Of a stretch of 64,000 bases of DNA, positions 1 through 8,949 are shown piece after piece. Source of the DNA: JABDIY01 sp963803875 (GTDB taxonomy: Bacteria; Actinomycetota; Acidimicrobiia; Acidimicrobiales; SZUA-35). Numbering within the stretch: position 1 is the first letter of the stretch; each line of letters begins with the position of its first letter. Both the position numbers and the translations under genes were made by a program. The stretch is from assembly GCA_963803875.1 (NCBI GenBank), contig CAWDOA010000016.1, positions 186,001 to 250,000 of the forward strand. Direction: 5' to 3'. The notes beneath the pieces were generated by a model that saw only the letters and a program-made list of their open reading frames with translations, made no database searches and had not been told where the DNA came from.

Positions 1-654
1 GCACTGCAGGCATTCGCAGGCGCAGCGGGTGGCACCCAAAGCCTCCATACCGACAGCTACGACGAGGCCCACGCATTGCCTACCGAAGACGCGGCCCGGA
101 TCGCGCTCAGAACTCAGCAGATCGTTGCCTACGAAACCGGTGTGGCTGCCGTCGCCGATCCCTTCGGTGGTGCCCCGTATGTCGAGTGGATGACCGATGA
201 AATGGAACGACAGGCCGAGGCGATCTTTGCGCACCTCTTGGATCTCGGCGGGGGCTCCATTCTGGAAGGCTGCTACGAAGGGATCGAGAACGGCTATTTC
301 GTGGGCGAGATCGCCGATGCCGCCTACCGATTCGAGCGAGAAGTGAACGCCGGTCGCAGGATCATTGTCGGTGTGAACGAGTTCACCGACGGCGACAGCG
401 ACGACCGTCAGCTGCTCCGGATCGATCCAACCGTGGAAGAGATCCAATTGAAGAGACTGGGCGAAGTGAAGCAACGTCGCAACAGCGACAGCGTGGCCGC
501 CGCTCTCGCCGTCCTGAAGTCTGCCGCGGAAACACCTGATACGAACCTCATGCCCGCCACCATCGACGCCGTCAAGACCTACGCAACCGAGGGTGAGATC
601 ACAGCCACCCTGGCCGACGTGTTCGGCCGCTACACCGAACAGGCAATCGTGTGA
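1..654 (+). CDS. Methylmalonyl-CoA mutase large (catalytic) subunit, 3' part only
   Basis: The frame is open from the first base, so the 5' end lies outside the window; 217 codons remain. The residues are the C-terminal part of the substrate-binding (TIM-barrel) chain of methylmalonyl/isobutyryl-CoA mutases, including the GGTQSLHTDSYDEA segment followed by EDAARIALRTQQI. The chain stops without the cobalamin-binding domain, which is encoded separately just downstream, as in the two-chain enzymes. The stop codon overlaps the GTG of that gene by four bases. The enzyme interconverts an acyl-CoA and its branched isomer using adenosylcobalamin. Which isomer (methylmalonyl, isobutyryl or another) cannot be decided from this part. 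Confidence 0.9.
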   Translation, partial: ALQAFAGAAGGTQSLHTDSYDEAHALPTEDAARIALRTQQIVAYETGVAAVADPFGGAPYVEWMTDEMERQAEAIFAHLLDLGGGSILEGCYEGIENGYFVGEIADAAYRFEREVNAGRRIIVGVNEFTDGDSDDRQLLRIDPTVEEIQLKRLGEVKQRRNSDSVAAALAVLKSAAETPDTNLMPATIDAVKTYATEGEITATLADVFGRYTEQAIV

Positions 655-1083
655 GCGACTCACCCGAACCAGCTGCCCACCACTCCGACGAACGGCTCCG
701 AGTGGTGCTCGCCAAAATAGGCCTCGATGGCCACGATCGGGGCCTGAAGGTGGTCGCGGTGGATCCTGCGAGACGCTGGAATGGAAGTCATCTACCTGGG
801 GCTGAGGCAAACCACCTCGTCGATAATCGCAGCGGTTGAACAAGAAGACGCTGATGCGATCGGTTTGTCGATGCACAACGCCGGTCATCTCACCCTCGGA
901 CCCAAGATGGTCAAGGCTCTGGAAACCAAGGGCATAGCGGTTCCCGTGGTGATCGGTGGCATCATCCCGCCCGAGGACGAAGCGGAACTCCTCAGCGCCG
1001 GCGTTGCCGTGGTGCTCGGCCCCGGTGCACCAGCAGAAGAGGTCGTCAGAGCCGTCCGAGACGCAGTAGCCGCCACCCCGTGA
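651..1083 (+). CDS. Cobalamin-binding subunit of acyl-CoA mutase, interrupted by a one-base frameshift
   Basis: This is the B12-binding chain partnering the preceding mutase subunit. It starts at GTG 651 inside the upstream stop (GTGA overlap). The N-terminal piece has the cobalamin motif LAKIGLDGHDRGLKVVA, whose DGHD carries the lower-ligand histidine. The remainder (ILRDAGMEVIYLGLRQT, then IGLSMHN and VVIGGIIP) is in the next frame. The shift falls near 758-763: removing one base joins KVVA directly to ILRDAGMEV, giving about 143 residues, the normal length for this subunit. The last codon overlaps meaB, so the trio is an operon. Either the base is an assembly error or the gene is broken; I favour an error because both halves are well preserved. 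Confidence 0.85.
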
Positions 1084-2060
1084 GCTACCGGACGCTTCCT
1101 GTTCCCGAGCTGGTTGAAAAGGCAAAGGCAGGCGACAATCGTGCGGTTGGCCGGCTCCTCACCCTGGTCGAACGAGGTGGTCCGCTCTCAGACGAGATCG
1201 CTGGGCTCACCCATCCCCTGCGGGGAAACGCTCATGTAGTTGGCATCACCGGAGCTCCCGGCGCCGGCAAGTCCACCCTGGTCGGCCGACTGCTGGCCGA
1301 ATGGTGCGGGCGAGGCTTTCGGCCCGCAGTGCTGGCCATCGATCCCTCTTCCCCCATCTCGGGCGGAGCCATTCTCGGGGATCGAATTCGTATGGACGAT
1401 GTTGTTCCCGAAGGGACCTTCGTCCGGTCGATGGCGACCCGAGGGCACCAGGGCGGCCTCGCCCTCGCTGTGCCCGGTGCTGTCCGGGTTCTCGATGCGG
1501 CGGGGTTCACGCCCGTGATCGTGGAAACGGTCGGGGTGGGCCAGGTGGAAGTCGACGTGGTGGCTGCTGCCGACACTGCGGTGGTGGTCACCACCCCAGG
1601 TATGGGTGATGCGGTCCAGGCCAACAAGGCCGGGCTGCTCGAGGTGGCGGATGTCTTCGTCATCAACAAGGCCGACCGCCCCGGCGCATCCGATACGCGA
1701 CGGGATCTGCAGCTGATGCTCGATCTCGCCCACGTCACAGGACACGACGTCGACGAACACGGGACCTACTTCAGGCCCGAGATCGTGATGTCCACAGCAA
1801 CCGCGGGAGAGGGAGCCGCCGCCACGGTTGATGAGATCCATGCCCATATGGCCCACCTGCAAACATCGAACGGACTCGAGCGCCGGCGTTCCTTCCGGGT
1901 GGAGGCCGAGGTTCGATCCCGAGCAGAAGCCTTGTTGATGGACCTTCTGTCCACGGAGTTCTCTTCCGACCCGGTTAGGACCATGATCGGTGATGCGATC
2001 CGGGACGACATATCACCGGTGGAGATCGCAACACAGATCGTTCAGCGACTGGTTCGATAG
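1080..2060 (+). CDS. meaB: MeaB/ArgK-type GTPase, mutase chaperone
   Basis: A G3E-family P-loop GTPase that protects and reloads B12-dependent acyl-CoA mutases. Visible motifs are the Walker A loop GAPGAGKSTLV near residue 60, the switch region around IVETVGVGQVEVDV, and the guanine-specificity motif NKAD near 196. The 326-residue length fits the family. The GTG start at 1080 overlaps the stop of the cobalamin subunit by four bases, so the protein is translationally coupled to the mutase it serves. The C-terminal helices (RRRSFRVEAEVRSR onwards) correspond to the dimerisation arm of MeaB. Function is secure from family knowledge; the exact mutase specificity follows that of its partner. Confidence 0.92.
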   Translation: MSYRTLPVPELVEKAKAGDNRAVGRLLTLVERGGPLSDEIAGLTHPLRGNAHVVGITGAPGAGKSTLVGRLLAEWCGRGFRPAVLAIDPSSPISGGAILGDRIRMDDVVPEGTFVRSMATRGHQGGLALAVPGAVRVLDAAGFTPVIVETVGVGQVEVDVVAAADTAVVVTTPGMGDAVQANKAGLLEVADVFVINKADRPGASDTRRDLQLMLDLAHVTGHDVDEHGTYFRPEIVMSTATAGEGAAATVDEIHAHMAHLQTSNGLERRRSFRVEAEVRSRAEALLMDLLSTEFSSDPVRTMIGDAIRDDISPVEIATQIVQRLVR

Positions 2061-2200
2061 CCGTTTCTCGGCAAACCTCGTTCGAAGCCGACTCGAGCAG
2101 TCAAATCCCGGTTGATAGCCACAAATCGACGTTCTGCCCGCCCGGTAGCCACATCCAATGTGGCTATCGGCAGGAATTTGATGAAGGGGGTCGCAAGGGC

Positions 2201-2920
2201 GTGGCGGATAGTTTGGACGCGATGCCCTCCGACGCAGTGCCGCCCGTCGACGAAGAACTGATCCCTGCAGCCACCGTTGTCCTCGGCCGCAACACAAGCC
2301 GGGGTTTGGAGGTGCTGATGCTCCGCCGCAACAGCAAGATCGCATTCGGCGGGGCCTGGGTGTTCCCCGGTGGCCGGGTGGACGACGACGACCACGGAAC
2401 CACCGAGCTAGAGCTGGCCCGATCGGCGGCGATTCGAGAGTCAGAGGAGGAAACCGGTCTTGAAATCACCCACCAACCCCTCGAGGTGTGGAGCTTCTGG
2501 GAGCCGCCGCCCCTGAAATCGATGGTGGTGGAGGGGAAGATCCGGCGCTTCGCCACATGGTTCTTCCTCGCCGAAGCACCCCACCACGACGTCAGAGTCG
2601 ACATGGGCGAAATCCACGAGCATCGGTGGCTCAGCCCCGCCGCTGCGCTCTCCCTCCACTCCGATGGCGAGATCGAGTTGATTCCACCTACCTGGATCAC
2701 GTTGTACGAGCTCAACAGATACGAAACCATCGAAGCGGCGGTGAGCTCTGCGGTCGACAGGGAGCCGCCTCGGTTTGTGACCTACCCGATCCCCGGGGAG
2801 CCGATCATCCTCGCCTGGGAGGGAGACGTTGCCTATCGGAATCGGTCACTGGTCGATGAGCCCGGCGGCCGCAACCGGTTGATCATGGCCCCGGGGAACT
2901 GGGCGTACGAACGACGATGA
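2201..2920 (+). CDS. Nudix hydrolase
   Basis: A 239-residue protein with a Nudix box: a GG turn (VFPGGRVDDDD) followed by the REUxEExGU element as RESEEETGLEI near residue 90. A short acidic insertion lengthens the loop between the two halves, as in larger CoA- or diphosphate-acting Nudix proteins. The substrate is not evident. The GTG start at 2201 has a purine-rich GAAGGGGG stretch about ten bases upstream. The stop overlaps the next start by four bases (ATGA), tying it to the membrane-anchored unknown and the MFS transporter downstream. The 140 bases before it hold no gene that I can see. Confidence 0.85.
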   Translation: MADSLDAMPSDAVPPVDEELIPAATVVLGRNTSRGLEVLMLRRNSKIAFGGAWVFPGGRVDDDDHGTTELELARSAAIRESEEETGLEITHQPLEVWSFWEPPPLKSMVVEGKIRRFATWFFLAEAPHHDVRVDMGEIHEHRWLSPAAALSLHSDGEIELIPPTWITLYELNRYETIEAAVSSAVDREPPRFVTYPIPGEPIILAWEGDVAYRNRSLVDEPGGRNRLIMAPGNWAYERR

Positions 2921-3609
2921 GCAATCGGGCACTGGGTGTTGTTCTCGCGGCGCTGCTTGGGCTGTCCGGGTTCTTTGGTTGGCGGATCTGGTTGCTCACC
3001 CAATCCGATCTGTCCGATGGCGTAGCCGATTCGGCCTCCACCACCACCGAACCCGATGCCATCGGCAGTTTTCTCAACGCCTGGAAGACAAGCGAGACCG
3101 CCGATCACATCGCATTCGCAAAGGTGGGTCTCACGGGCAACGGTGTCGCTGCCTTCACCGAGGACATCGTGGCGCAACGAGGTGGCGAGCGTCTCGTCAA
3201 TCGGGACGGTTCGATCATCTATGAGCGGGACGGCGAAACCGAGACCTGCCGGCAAACTCTGAACGAACTGTTCTGCACCCCTGCCGTGCCGGCAGCCACC
3301 TCACAGGAACGCGAAGAACAGCTGCGCAGCCTCCTCGAGGGTGAGGACTGGAGTTACCGGGCTAGCTTCACGGCCCGATCCGGGTGCTACGAGCTGCGTC
3401 TCGACCTCTCGAGAGGGCCCCTCACATCCGAGTACGGCCTCGAAACTGACTACTGTTTCGATGCGGCAACCGGTGCGGTCCGTAGCAAGGTCGTTCGAAG
3501 GGTCAACCGGACCGAAAGCTACGAAGCCAGTGACATATCCAGCGAGTTTGAGGAACGTGATCTGCAAGGGGTGTTTCCTGTACCGATCCTCGAACGGTTC
3601 TTCCAGTGA
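2917..3609 (+). CDS. Membrane-anchored protein of unknown function
   Basis: I do not recognise a family. The 230-residue product opens with a hydrophobic anchor (VVLAALLGLSGFFGWRIWLL), followed by a Ser/Thr-rich linker and a soluble domain of about 180 residues probably outside the membrane. The domain has four cysteines (in ETCRQ, LFCTP, SGCYEL and TDYCFD), which could form two disulfides. Start ATG overlaps the Nudix stop and its own stop overlaps the MFS start, so the three are coupled. A role as a secreted sensor or binding protein is possible but unsupported. Confidence 0.75.
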   Translation: MSNRALGVVLAALLGLSGFFGWRIWLLTQSDLSDGVADSASTTTEPDAIGSFLNAWKTSETADHIAFAKVGLTGNGVAAFTEDIVAQRGGERLVNRDGSIIYERDGETETCRQTLNELFCTPAVPAATSQEREEQLRSLLEGEDWSYRASFTARSGCYELRLDLSRGPLTSEYGLETDYCFDAATGAVRSKVVRRVNRTESYEASDISSEFEERDLQGVFPVPILERFFQ

Positions 3610-4889
3610 TTGCAGCCGTCCAAGGACAATCCCCCGCCGGCAACCGCTTCCTCGGCTGGCGGATGGTCGTCATTGCGATCATTGCCGGATCACTCACCGG
3701 CCCCGGGCAAACCGTGGGGGTCTCGGTATTCGTCGACTACTTCGTCGACGACCTGTCGCTCACCCAAACCAGCGTCTCGTTCGCCTATCTGATCGGCACC
3801 CTTCTCGGGGCCACAGCGATGCCCCTGGTTGGTCTGCGGATCGACCAATACGGCGCTCGGAAGGCACTGCTGGTTGTTGCCTCCCTGTTCAGTCTGGCCC
3901 TGTTGAACATGTCGTTGGTACAGAACTGGGCATGGCTCGCGGCCGGGTTCGTGTTCATTCGTATGTTGGGTCAGGGCAGCCTGTCCATGATCTCCAGTGT
4001 CACTGTGGCGGTGTGGTTTGACCGACTCCGAGGAAGAGCCATCGGCCTCACCACCATCGGCGTTGCTGCAGGTATTGCGCTTACCCCTATCGTCCTGAAC
4101 GCCGCCATCAATCGGTACGGATGGCGCCAGGCGTGGGTCATTGCCGCTGTGACCATCCCGGCGATCTTGCTCCCCCTGGGCTGGTTTGGCCTCGTCAGCA
4201 GACCATCCGACGTAGGCCAGATTCCCGACGGACATCCCCACGACCCCACCACGATCTCCGCCCCCGTCGCCGCGTGGGGCTACACCCGATCTCAGGCGAT
4301 CACACAACCCGGTTTCTGGCTGATCGTTGCCGTGACAACGCTGACAAGCATGCTCATCACCGGCCTCAATTTTCACGCAATCGATCTGCTGGTTCAGAAC
4401 GGCCTCACCAAGGACGAAGCGGCGCAGATGTTTCTGCCTCAGATCGCCGGTTCAACCGCCGCAGCCTTGGGACTTGGATGGGTGGTGGATAGGACCAACG
4501 GCCGAATGCTGCCGGCGGTATCGATGGTGCTACTGGCCGGAAGCCATCTTCTCGCGGCCTCGCTCAACTCCACTCTTCTCGTCGTCACCTATGCCCTCAG
4601 CCTCGGTGTCACGGCCGGTTGTACAAAGGTCGTCAGCTCGGCCCTGCTTCCAAAGTGGTTCGGAACCACCCACATAGGTTCGCTGAGCGGACTCCTCACC
4701 TTCATGGGGGTTGCAGGATCTGCTCTCGGTCCGATCACGCTCGCCCTGGCGTGTGATCAACTCGGTTCCTATGGCACCGCAGCCATCGTTCTCTCCGCCC
4801 TCCCCATCGGCGCCACGCTGTACTCCCTTTTCGTACGGCCCCCCAACCCGGCGAACCGGCCGACATCGGATCAGGCCGCTATCGTCTGA
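3606..4889 (+). CDS. MFS transporter, monocarboxylate/oxalate-formate antiporter-like
   Basis: A 427-residue protein with about twelve hydrophobic segments. The loop between helices 2 and 3 carries a degenerate MFS signature (GLRIDQYGARKALL), and there is a long central loop around residue 200 (SRPSDVGQIPDG). The pattern, with GWRMVVIAIIAG at the start, resembles the OFA/monocarboxylate branch. GTG 3606 overlaps the upstream stop. The substrate is unknown; carboxylates would fit the CoA-ester genes upstream, but that is inference. Confidence 0.8.
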   Translation: MIAAVQGQSPAGNRFLGWRMVVIAIIAGSLTGPGQTVGVSVFVDYFVDDLSLTQTSVSFAYLIGTLLGATAMPLVGLRIDQYGARKALLVVASLFSLALLNMSLVQNWAWLAAGFVFIRMLGQGSLSMISSVTVAVWFDRLRGRAIGLTTIGVAAGIALTPIVLNAAINRYGWRQAWVIAAVTIPAILLPLGWFGLVSRPSDVGQIPDGHPHDPTTISAPVAAWGYTRSQAITQPGFWLIVAVTTLTSMLITGLNFHAIDLLVQNGLTKDEAAQMFLPQIAGSTAAALGLGWVVDRTNGRMLPAVSMVLLAGSHLLAASLNSTLLVVTYALSLGVTAGCTKVVSSALLPKWFGTTHIGSLSGLLTFMGVAGSALGPITLALACDQLGSYGTAAIVLSALPIGATLYSLFVRPPNPANRPTSDQAAIV

Positions 4890-4894
4890 TTCTC

Positions 4895-5095
4895 ATGTTC
4901 GGCGACAACCTTCTTCCCCTTCTTCTGCTCGCCCTGGGCGGTGCGCTGGCCATCGGGACCTTGCTGGCGCTGATCAAGCCGCCCGCCAATCCCAAGGACG
5001 GCAATCTCGTGAAGCCACCGCTGGGCCGAAGCGTAGTCCAGATCGCCATAGGGGCAATTGCCGCAATCTGGGCGCTCGTAAGCATGATCACCTAG
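4895..5095 (+). CDS. Small two-helix membrane protein
   Basis: A 66-residue product with two hydrophobic segments (LLPLLLLALGGALAIGTLL and VVQIAIGAIAAIWALVSMI) separated by a short positively charged, proline-containing loop. It starts five bases after the MFS stop, so is probably in the same transcript. The family is not recognised; the hydrophobic design in frame and tight spacing argue that it is real. Confidence 0.6.
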   Translation: MFGDNLLPLLLLALGGALAIGTLLALIKPPANPKDGNLVKPPLGRSVVQIAIGAIAAIWALVSMIT

Positions 5096-5662
5096 CGACG
5101 GGTCAAGTTTCTGCTCAAGGTTGAGTGGCTCGTTTCCGTTACTTCTTTTGCAACCGGTGGTCATCGCCCACACCGGATGTATCGAGTAGTGCGGGGGTCA
5201 CCAACTCCCTCCACACGCATCGCCACCTCTGCCCTCGGGCAGAGGAGCCGGTGGCCCTCGCACTGCTTACTCGCCTGCAGCGTGCCCGTTCCACGAAGGT
5301 TCCGTTTCTCGCCTCCTCAGAGTGACCCGTGTTCTCACTCAGCAGGCTCGCTCCTTCGTCGCATTGCCCGCTTCGCTTCACGGGTCACTCTTCGTCGAAC
5401 TCGAATCGGGCGGAACCGCCGCGTTGCTCGAGGCACGATGGGCGAGGCAATCCCGTAGCGAGTGGAGGAAGAACGAGTCATGAAGCGAGCCGGTGTTGCG
5501 AGGAACGAGCGAACCGGCGAGTGAGAACATGACTCGTTCTGACGAAACGATGCTCGGAACCTCCGTGGAACGGGCACGCTGCAGGCGAATGGTGGGTGAA
5601 TCGACCCTCTTAAGTACATCTGGGTTGGTGTCGATAGCTGAACAAAGCGACAAGGTGCGTTC
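5096..5662. repeat. Gene-free repeat region with a 33-bp inverted pair
   Basis: No convincing gene. Bases 5272-5304 and 5555-5587 are inverted copies differing at one of 33 positions, and contain AACGGGCACGCTGCAG. Between them lie many short GAGCGAG/GCGAGTGAGAAC words in both orientations (around 5330-5350 and 5515-5530). The outer arm is shared with the trxB-trxA repeats (22293-22312 and 22478-22497) and the GAGTGAGAAC word with all three repeat arrays in the window. The region could fold into a large cruciform. It separates the plus-strand operon from the dnaB terminus. Confidence 0.75.
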
Positions 5663-5977
5663 ATGCTCGATCCAGAGAAGCCACGAACAAAGACGATCAT
5701 CCGATCTGCAGCGAAGGAACGGAATCAGATCCGGTTCCACCGGACCGAACGGCTTCCGTCGCGCCGAAGCGCGCTCACCGTCACAACATCCCCATATGCG
5801 GTCCCGGAGCGAAGCCGAACGACCGGTCTGGTCTTTCAAGCAATCCTGGGAGCAGCGGCCTGTTTGGCGCTCGTGGGAGTTGTATCTTCGAGCCAGCAGG
5901 TGAGGTCTCCGTCGCCGACGGTGAACCCGGCGTCTCCCGAAGCCCCTCCGCCCGCAGTCTTTGTTCAGCTCGACTAG
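5663..5977 (+). CDS. Possible small membrane-anchored protein
   Basis: An open frame of 104 codons with a basic N-terminal half, one hydrophobic segment (GLVFQAILGAAACLALVGVV) and a proline-rich tail. AAGGTG lies six bases before the ATG. Its TAG stop overlaps the dnaB stop on the other strand in the sequence CTAG. No family is recognised. The basic, arginine-rich first half could also be a chance translation, so this is a tentative call. Confidence 0.4.
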   Translation: MLDPEKPRTKTIIRSAAKERNQIRFHRTERLPSRRSALTVTTSPYAVPERSRTTGLVFQAILGAAACLALVGVVSSSQQVRSPSPTVNPASPEAPPPAVFVQLD

Positions 5978-7344
5978 AAGTCGTCGGCTCCGAGGGGTGG
6001 ACCGATCGGGTCCGGCCGACGGGCCATGTTCTCAAAACGGGTGAAGCGTCCCAGAAAAGCCAGCTTGACAGTGCCCGTCGGGCCACTTCGGTGTTTGGCG
6101 ACGATCACTTCCGCCATACCTGCATCCTGTGATTCGTTGTTGTACTGCTCGTCCCGATAAAGGAAGAAAACTGCATCAGCGTCTTGTTCGAGGCTTCCCG
6201 ATTCTCGGAGATCGCTGAGCATGGGCCGTTTGTCGGCTCGGTCCTCGAGCTTCCGGTTGAGTTGGGCGAGAGCGATCACCGGACATTCCAATTCGCGCGC
6301 AAGGATCTTCAGGTTCCGGCTGATTTCAGACACCTCTTGCTGACGGCTTTCGCTGTTGGCTCGACCGCTCATGAGCTGCACGTAGTCAACCGCCACCAGT
6401 CCAAGATCACCGATGGTGCTTTTGAGTCTTCGAGCTTTCGCTCGAATCTCCATGATTGAGGTCTGCGGGTGATCGTCGATGTAGATCGGTGTATCCGCCA
6501 GCGTTGCGGTGGCGTGGGAAATCCGGGTCCAGTCGTCCTCGTGAAGATTTCCGGTCTTGATCCGTGTCGAGTCGACCTTGGCCTCAGAACAAAGGATCCG
6601 CTGTGACAGTTCGAGGCTTGACATCTCCAGCGAGAACAGCAGCACCGGATAGCCGGCCTTTGCGGCGTTGGTGGCCAAGCCCAACAAAAAGGCGGTCTTG
6701 CCCATTCCCGGTCGGGCTCCGACTACATACATGGCATTCTTCTGGAGCCCAGCCATGAGCTTGTCGAGATCGACGAACCCGGTAGGCATGCCGGTGATGG
6801 CATCACCCTGTTCGTAGAGCGCCTCCAACCGGTCGAGGTTCTCGCTCAGGAGGTCCCTGATCTCCACCGTGCTGCCCGTAATCCGGCGTTGCCCAACCTC
6901 GTACATGAGGGCTTCGGCCTCGTCGATCATCTTGGGAACATCGTCAGGAACGCCATAGGCCATTTCGGCGATCTCGTTCGAAACCTCGATGGCCCGGCGA
7001 AGCAGCGCCTTCTCCTCCACGATCCGGGCATAGGCGCCGGCATTCCCGACCGCCGGCACATCGGTTTGGAGTGCGAAGAGGACGCTGGGCCCGCCGATCG
7101 CGTCGAGCAATCCGGCAGAGGTGAGCTCGCTGCTGACCGTCACCGGATCGACCGGCTCGCCCGTGGCGTACAACGTGGTGATGGCAGAGTAGATGTGGCC
7201 ATACGCCGGCCGGTAGAAGTGCTCGGCTTCGAGGACCTCCACCACATCGGAGATGGCCATCTTGTTCAACAGCATGGCCCCGAGGACCGACGCCTCCGCC
7301 ACGAGATCGTGGGGTGGTTGTCTCCTGTTGTGCTCTCCGGCCAT
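5974..7344 (-). CDS. dnaB: Replicative DNA helicase DnaB
   Basis: The 456-residue product has the all-helical N-terminal domain (HDLVAEASVLGAMLL) and the RecA-like helicase domain with Walker A GARPGMGKTAF near residue 225, Walker B VAVDYVQLM, and the arginine-rich RKLEDRADKRP region. There is no intein. It unwinds the fork as a hexamer and is expected to be loaded by the DUF721/DciA-like protein at 33688. It is the last gene of a minus-strand ribosomal/replication cluster, separated from rplI by 185 bases that contain an inverted DnaA-box pair. Confidence 0.97.
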   Translation of the reverse strand: MAGEHNRRQPPHDLVAEASVLGAMLLNKMAISDVVEVLEAEHFYRPAYGHIYSAITTLYATGEPVDPVTVSSELTSAGLLDAIGGPSVLFALQTDVPAVGNAGAYARIVEEKALLRRAIEVSNEIAEMAYGVPDDVPKMIDEAEALMYEVGQRRITGSTVEIRDLLSENLDRLEALYEQGDAITGMPTGFVDLDKLMAGLQKNAMYVVGARPGMGKTAFLLGLATNAAKAGYPVLLFSLEMSSLELSQRILCSEAKVDSTRIKTGNLHEDDWTRISHATATLADTPIYIDDHPQTSIMEIRAKARRLKSTIGDLGLVAVDYVQLMSGRANSESRQQEVSEISRNLKILARELECPVIALAQLNRKLEDRADKRPMLSDLRESGSLEQDADAVFFLYRDEQYNNESQDAGMAEVIVAKHRSGPTGTVKLAFLGRFTRFENMARRPDPIGPPLGADDF

Positions 7345-7435
7345 GGTGTCTATCCAAGCACCAAACCGCAGTGGAAAACTACGCCGCCTCCAAGGGGAAA
7401 AGGGGTGGAAATCCGTGTGTGGTCTGGAAAAGTCG

Positions 7436-7472
7436 AGTTATCCACCGGTGCTTCTCGATTTGGTGGATAACT
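7436..7472. promoter_or_regulatory. Inverted pair of DnaA-box-like sites upstream of dnaB
   Basis: AGTTATCCACC at 7436-7446 and its exact reverse complement GGTGGATAACT at 7462-7472 are separated by 15 bases. Each contains TTATCCACC, one base off the classical TTATCCACA. They sit about 90 bases before the dnaB start, where a promoter would be. The symmetry suggests a dimeric or cooperative binding site, most simply DnaA control of dnaB. Confidence 0.6.
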
Positions 7473-7529
7473 ATTGCGGTCCTGCGATGACCACGCTCCC
7501 AACCTGGAAGGGGTCAGGCCTCCCACGTT

Positions 7530-7973
7530 CTACGCGGCGACGACCTCGACGGTGATCGGGAACTGAACCTCAGCGTGAGGTGATGCCATCACCGTGTGAG
7601 TCCCGACCTCTTTGAGGTGGTCATCGTCGACCATCTTTCGGTCGAGCTCCACTCCGGTCTGCTCGGCGAGGGCGGACACGATGTCGGAAGCCGTTACCGA
7701 ACCGAACAGCTTGCCATCGGCTGAAGCTCGTGCGGTGACGGTTATCGGCTTGGAAACCACCCTGGTGGCGATCTCCTCCGCCGCTTCGCGGTCCTTGGCG
7801 TTCTTGTGGCTCCAGGCCCGGCGCATCGCTTCGGCTTGGGCTTCCACACCCGCCGACGCCTTCAGCGCCTTTCCTTGGGGAATGAGGAAGTTTCGAGCGA
7901 ACCCATCGGCTACATCCACGATGTCGCCGCGGCGGCCTATGTCCTTCACTTCAGCTCGCAGTACGACCTTCAT
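7530..7973 (-). CDS. rplI: 50S ribosomal protein L9
   Basis: The product is 147 residues, normal for L9, with the N-terminal signature MKVVLRAEVKDIGRRGDIVDV and KPLTV-type C-domain (here KPITVTARASADGKLFGSVT). It starts immediately after the rpsR stop and completes the rpsF-ssb-rpsR-rplI order common in bacteria. Confidence 0.97.
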   Translation of the reverse strand: MKVVLRAEVKDIGRRGDIVDVADGFARNFLIPQGKALKASAGVEAQAEAMRRAWSHKNAKDREAAEEIATRVVSKPITVTARASADGKLFGSVTASDIVSALAEQTGVELDRKMVDDDHLKEVGTHTVMASPHAEVQFPITVEVVAA

Positions 7974-8423
7974 CTACTCCTCACCTTCGGTCTTCTCAGG
8001 AGCGGTCCCGGTCTCAACCGACTCCACCGGTTCGGTGGCTTCGACCTCAACGCCTTCGGGCAATTCAGTCTCCTCGGTTGATCGGTCATCCTCGCGTGGA
8101 CGGCGGGGCCCATCGCTCCGGTCACTGCGACCGCGACGCTGAGTGGTGACCCGGTTGGTGTACGGGAGGAGTCCCATTTCTCGGGAGTTCTTCACCGCTC
8201 TGGCGATGATGCGCTGTTGTTGCACGTCGTTGCCACTCACCCGCCGACTCTTGATCTTGGCGCGATCGGACATGAACCGCTTCAGCAAATCGACGTCCTT
8301 GTAGTCGACGTACTCGATCTTCTCACTGGAGAGAATGCTGATCTTCTTTTGCCCCGGCGCTTGTTGTCCTTGGGGTTTCCGCGCTGACGCGACGCTGCAC
8401 GTGACATTAGAAGGGCTCCTCAT
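7974..8423 (-). CDS. rpsR: 30S ribosomal protein S18 with long acidic C-terminal tail
   Basis: The S18 core is clear: KIEYVDYKDVDLLKRFMSD followed by RRVSGNDVQQQRIIARA and MGLLPYTNR. The usual N-terminal zinc-type cysteines are replaced (KISILSSEK), so this is a zinc-independent form. After the core, about 55 extra residues follow, first basic (RRGRSDRSDGPRRPRED) then strongly acidic (TEETELPEGVEVEATEP). The only in-frame start after the open frame is trimmed is ATG 8423, overlapping the ssb end by 17 bases. The stop abuts rplI. S18 binds S6 on the ribosome platform; the tail is unusual for the family, which typically ends soon after LLPY. Confidence 0.93.
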   Translation of the reverse strand: MRSPSNVTCSVASARKPQGQQAPGQKKISILSSEKIEYVDYKDVDLLKRFMSDRAKIKSRRVSGNDVQQQRIIARAVKNSREMGLLPYTNRVTTQRRGRSDRSDGPRRPREDDRSTEETELPEGVEVEATEPVESVETGTAPEKTEGEE

Positions 8424-8938
8424 CAGGGTTGTATGCGGGGGGTGCGTCCTGACCGCCACCACCGAAATCTCGGCCCCCGGATTGATTGCTGTAATTGCCG
8501 CCAGCTTGGCCGCCCCCCTGGTTGCCACCTCCCTGGCTTCCGCCTCGGTAGCCTCCGCCCTGGCCACCATCGCTGCGTTCGTTGCGGGCGACGGTAGCCG
8601 TGGCCCAGCGAAGGCTGATTGCTACGTCATCGGCCACGATCTCGACCTTGGATCGCTTCTCACCGTTCTGGTTTTCCCAAGAGCGCTGGTCGAGGCGCCC
8701 CGTGACGGTGACTCGGGTTCCGCGACCGACAGTCTCGGCCACATTGGCGGCAAGTTGGTTCCAGCAGGTCACATCGAAGAACGACACCTGCTCTTCCCAC
8801 TCGTTGTGTCTGGCGATTCTGCCAGCGACGGTTGACGGCGACACCAAAGGACGCCACCTGGCTGCCGCCGGCGGTGAAGCGAACCTCGGGTTCGCGGGTT
8901 GCGTTTCCGGTGATGGTCACCGAGTTGTCTGTAGCCAT
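8407..8938 (-). CDS. ssb: Single-stranded DNA-binding protein SSB, split by a one-base frameshift
   Basis: The first 45 codons (MATDNSVTITGNATREPEVR to AVNRRWQNRQTQ) and the remainder (EWEEQVSFFDVTCW to a C-terminal NPDEEPF) are in different frames. Dropping the C at 8803 restores RQTQEWEEQVSFF, the expected OB-fold sequence, and yields about 176 residues. The Gly/Gln-rich linker and acidic DEEPF tip, the docking site for partner proteins, are intact. Because SSB is essential and both halves are well conserved, the extra base is most likely a sequence error. The gene lies between rpsF and rpsR as in other actinobacteria. Confidence 0.92.
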
Positions 8939-8949
8939 GAGGCTTCCTC

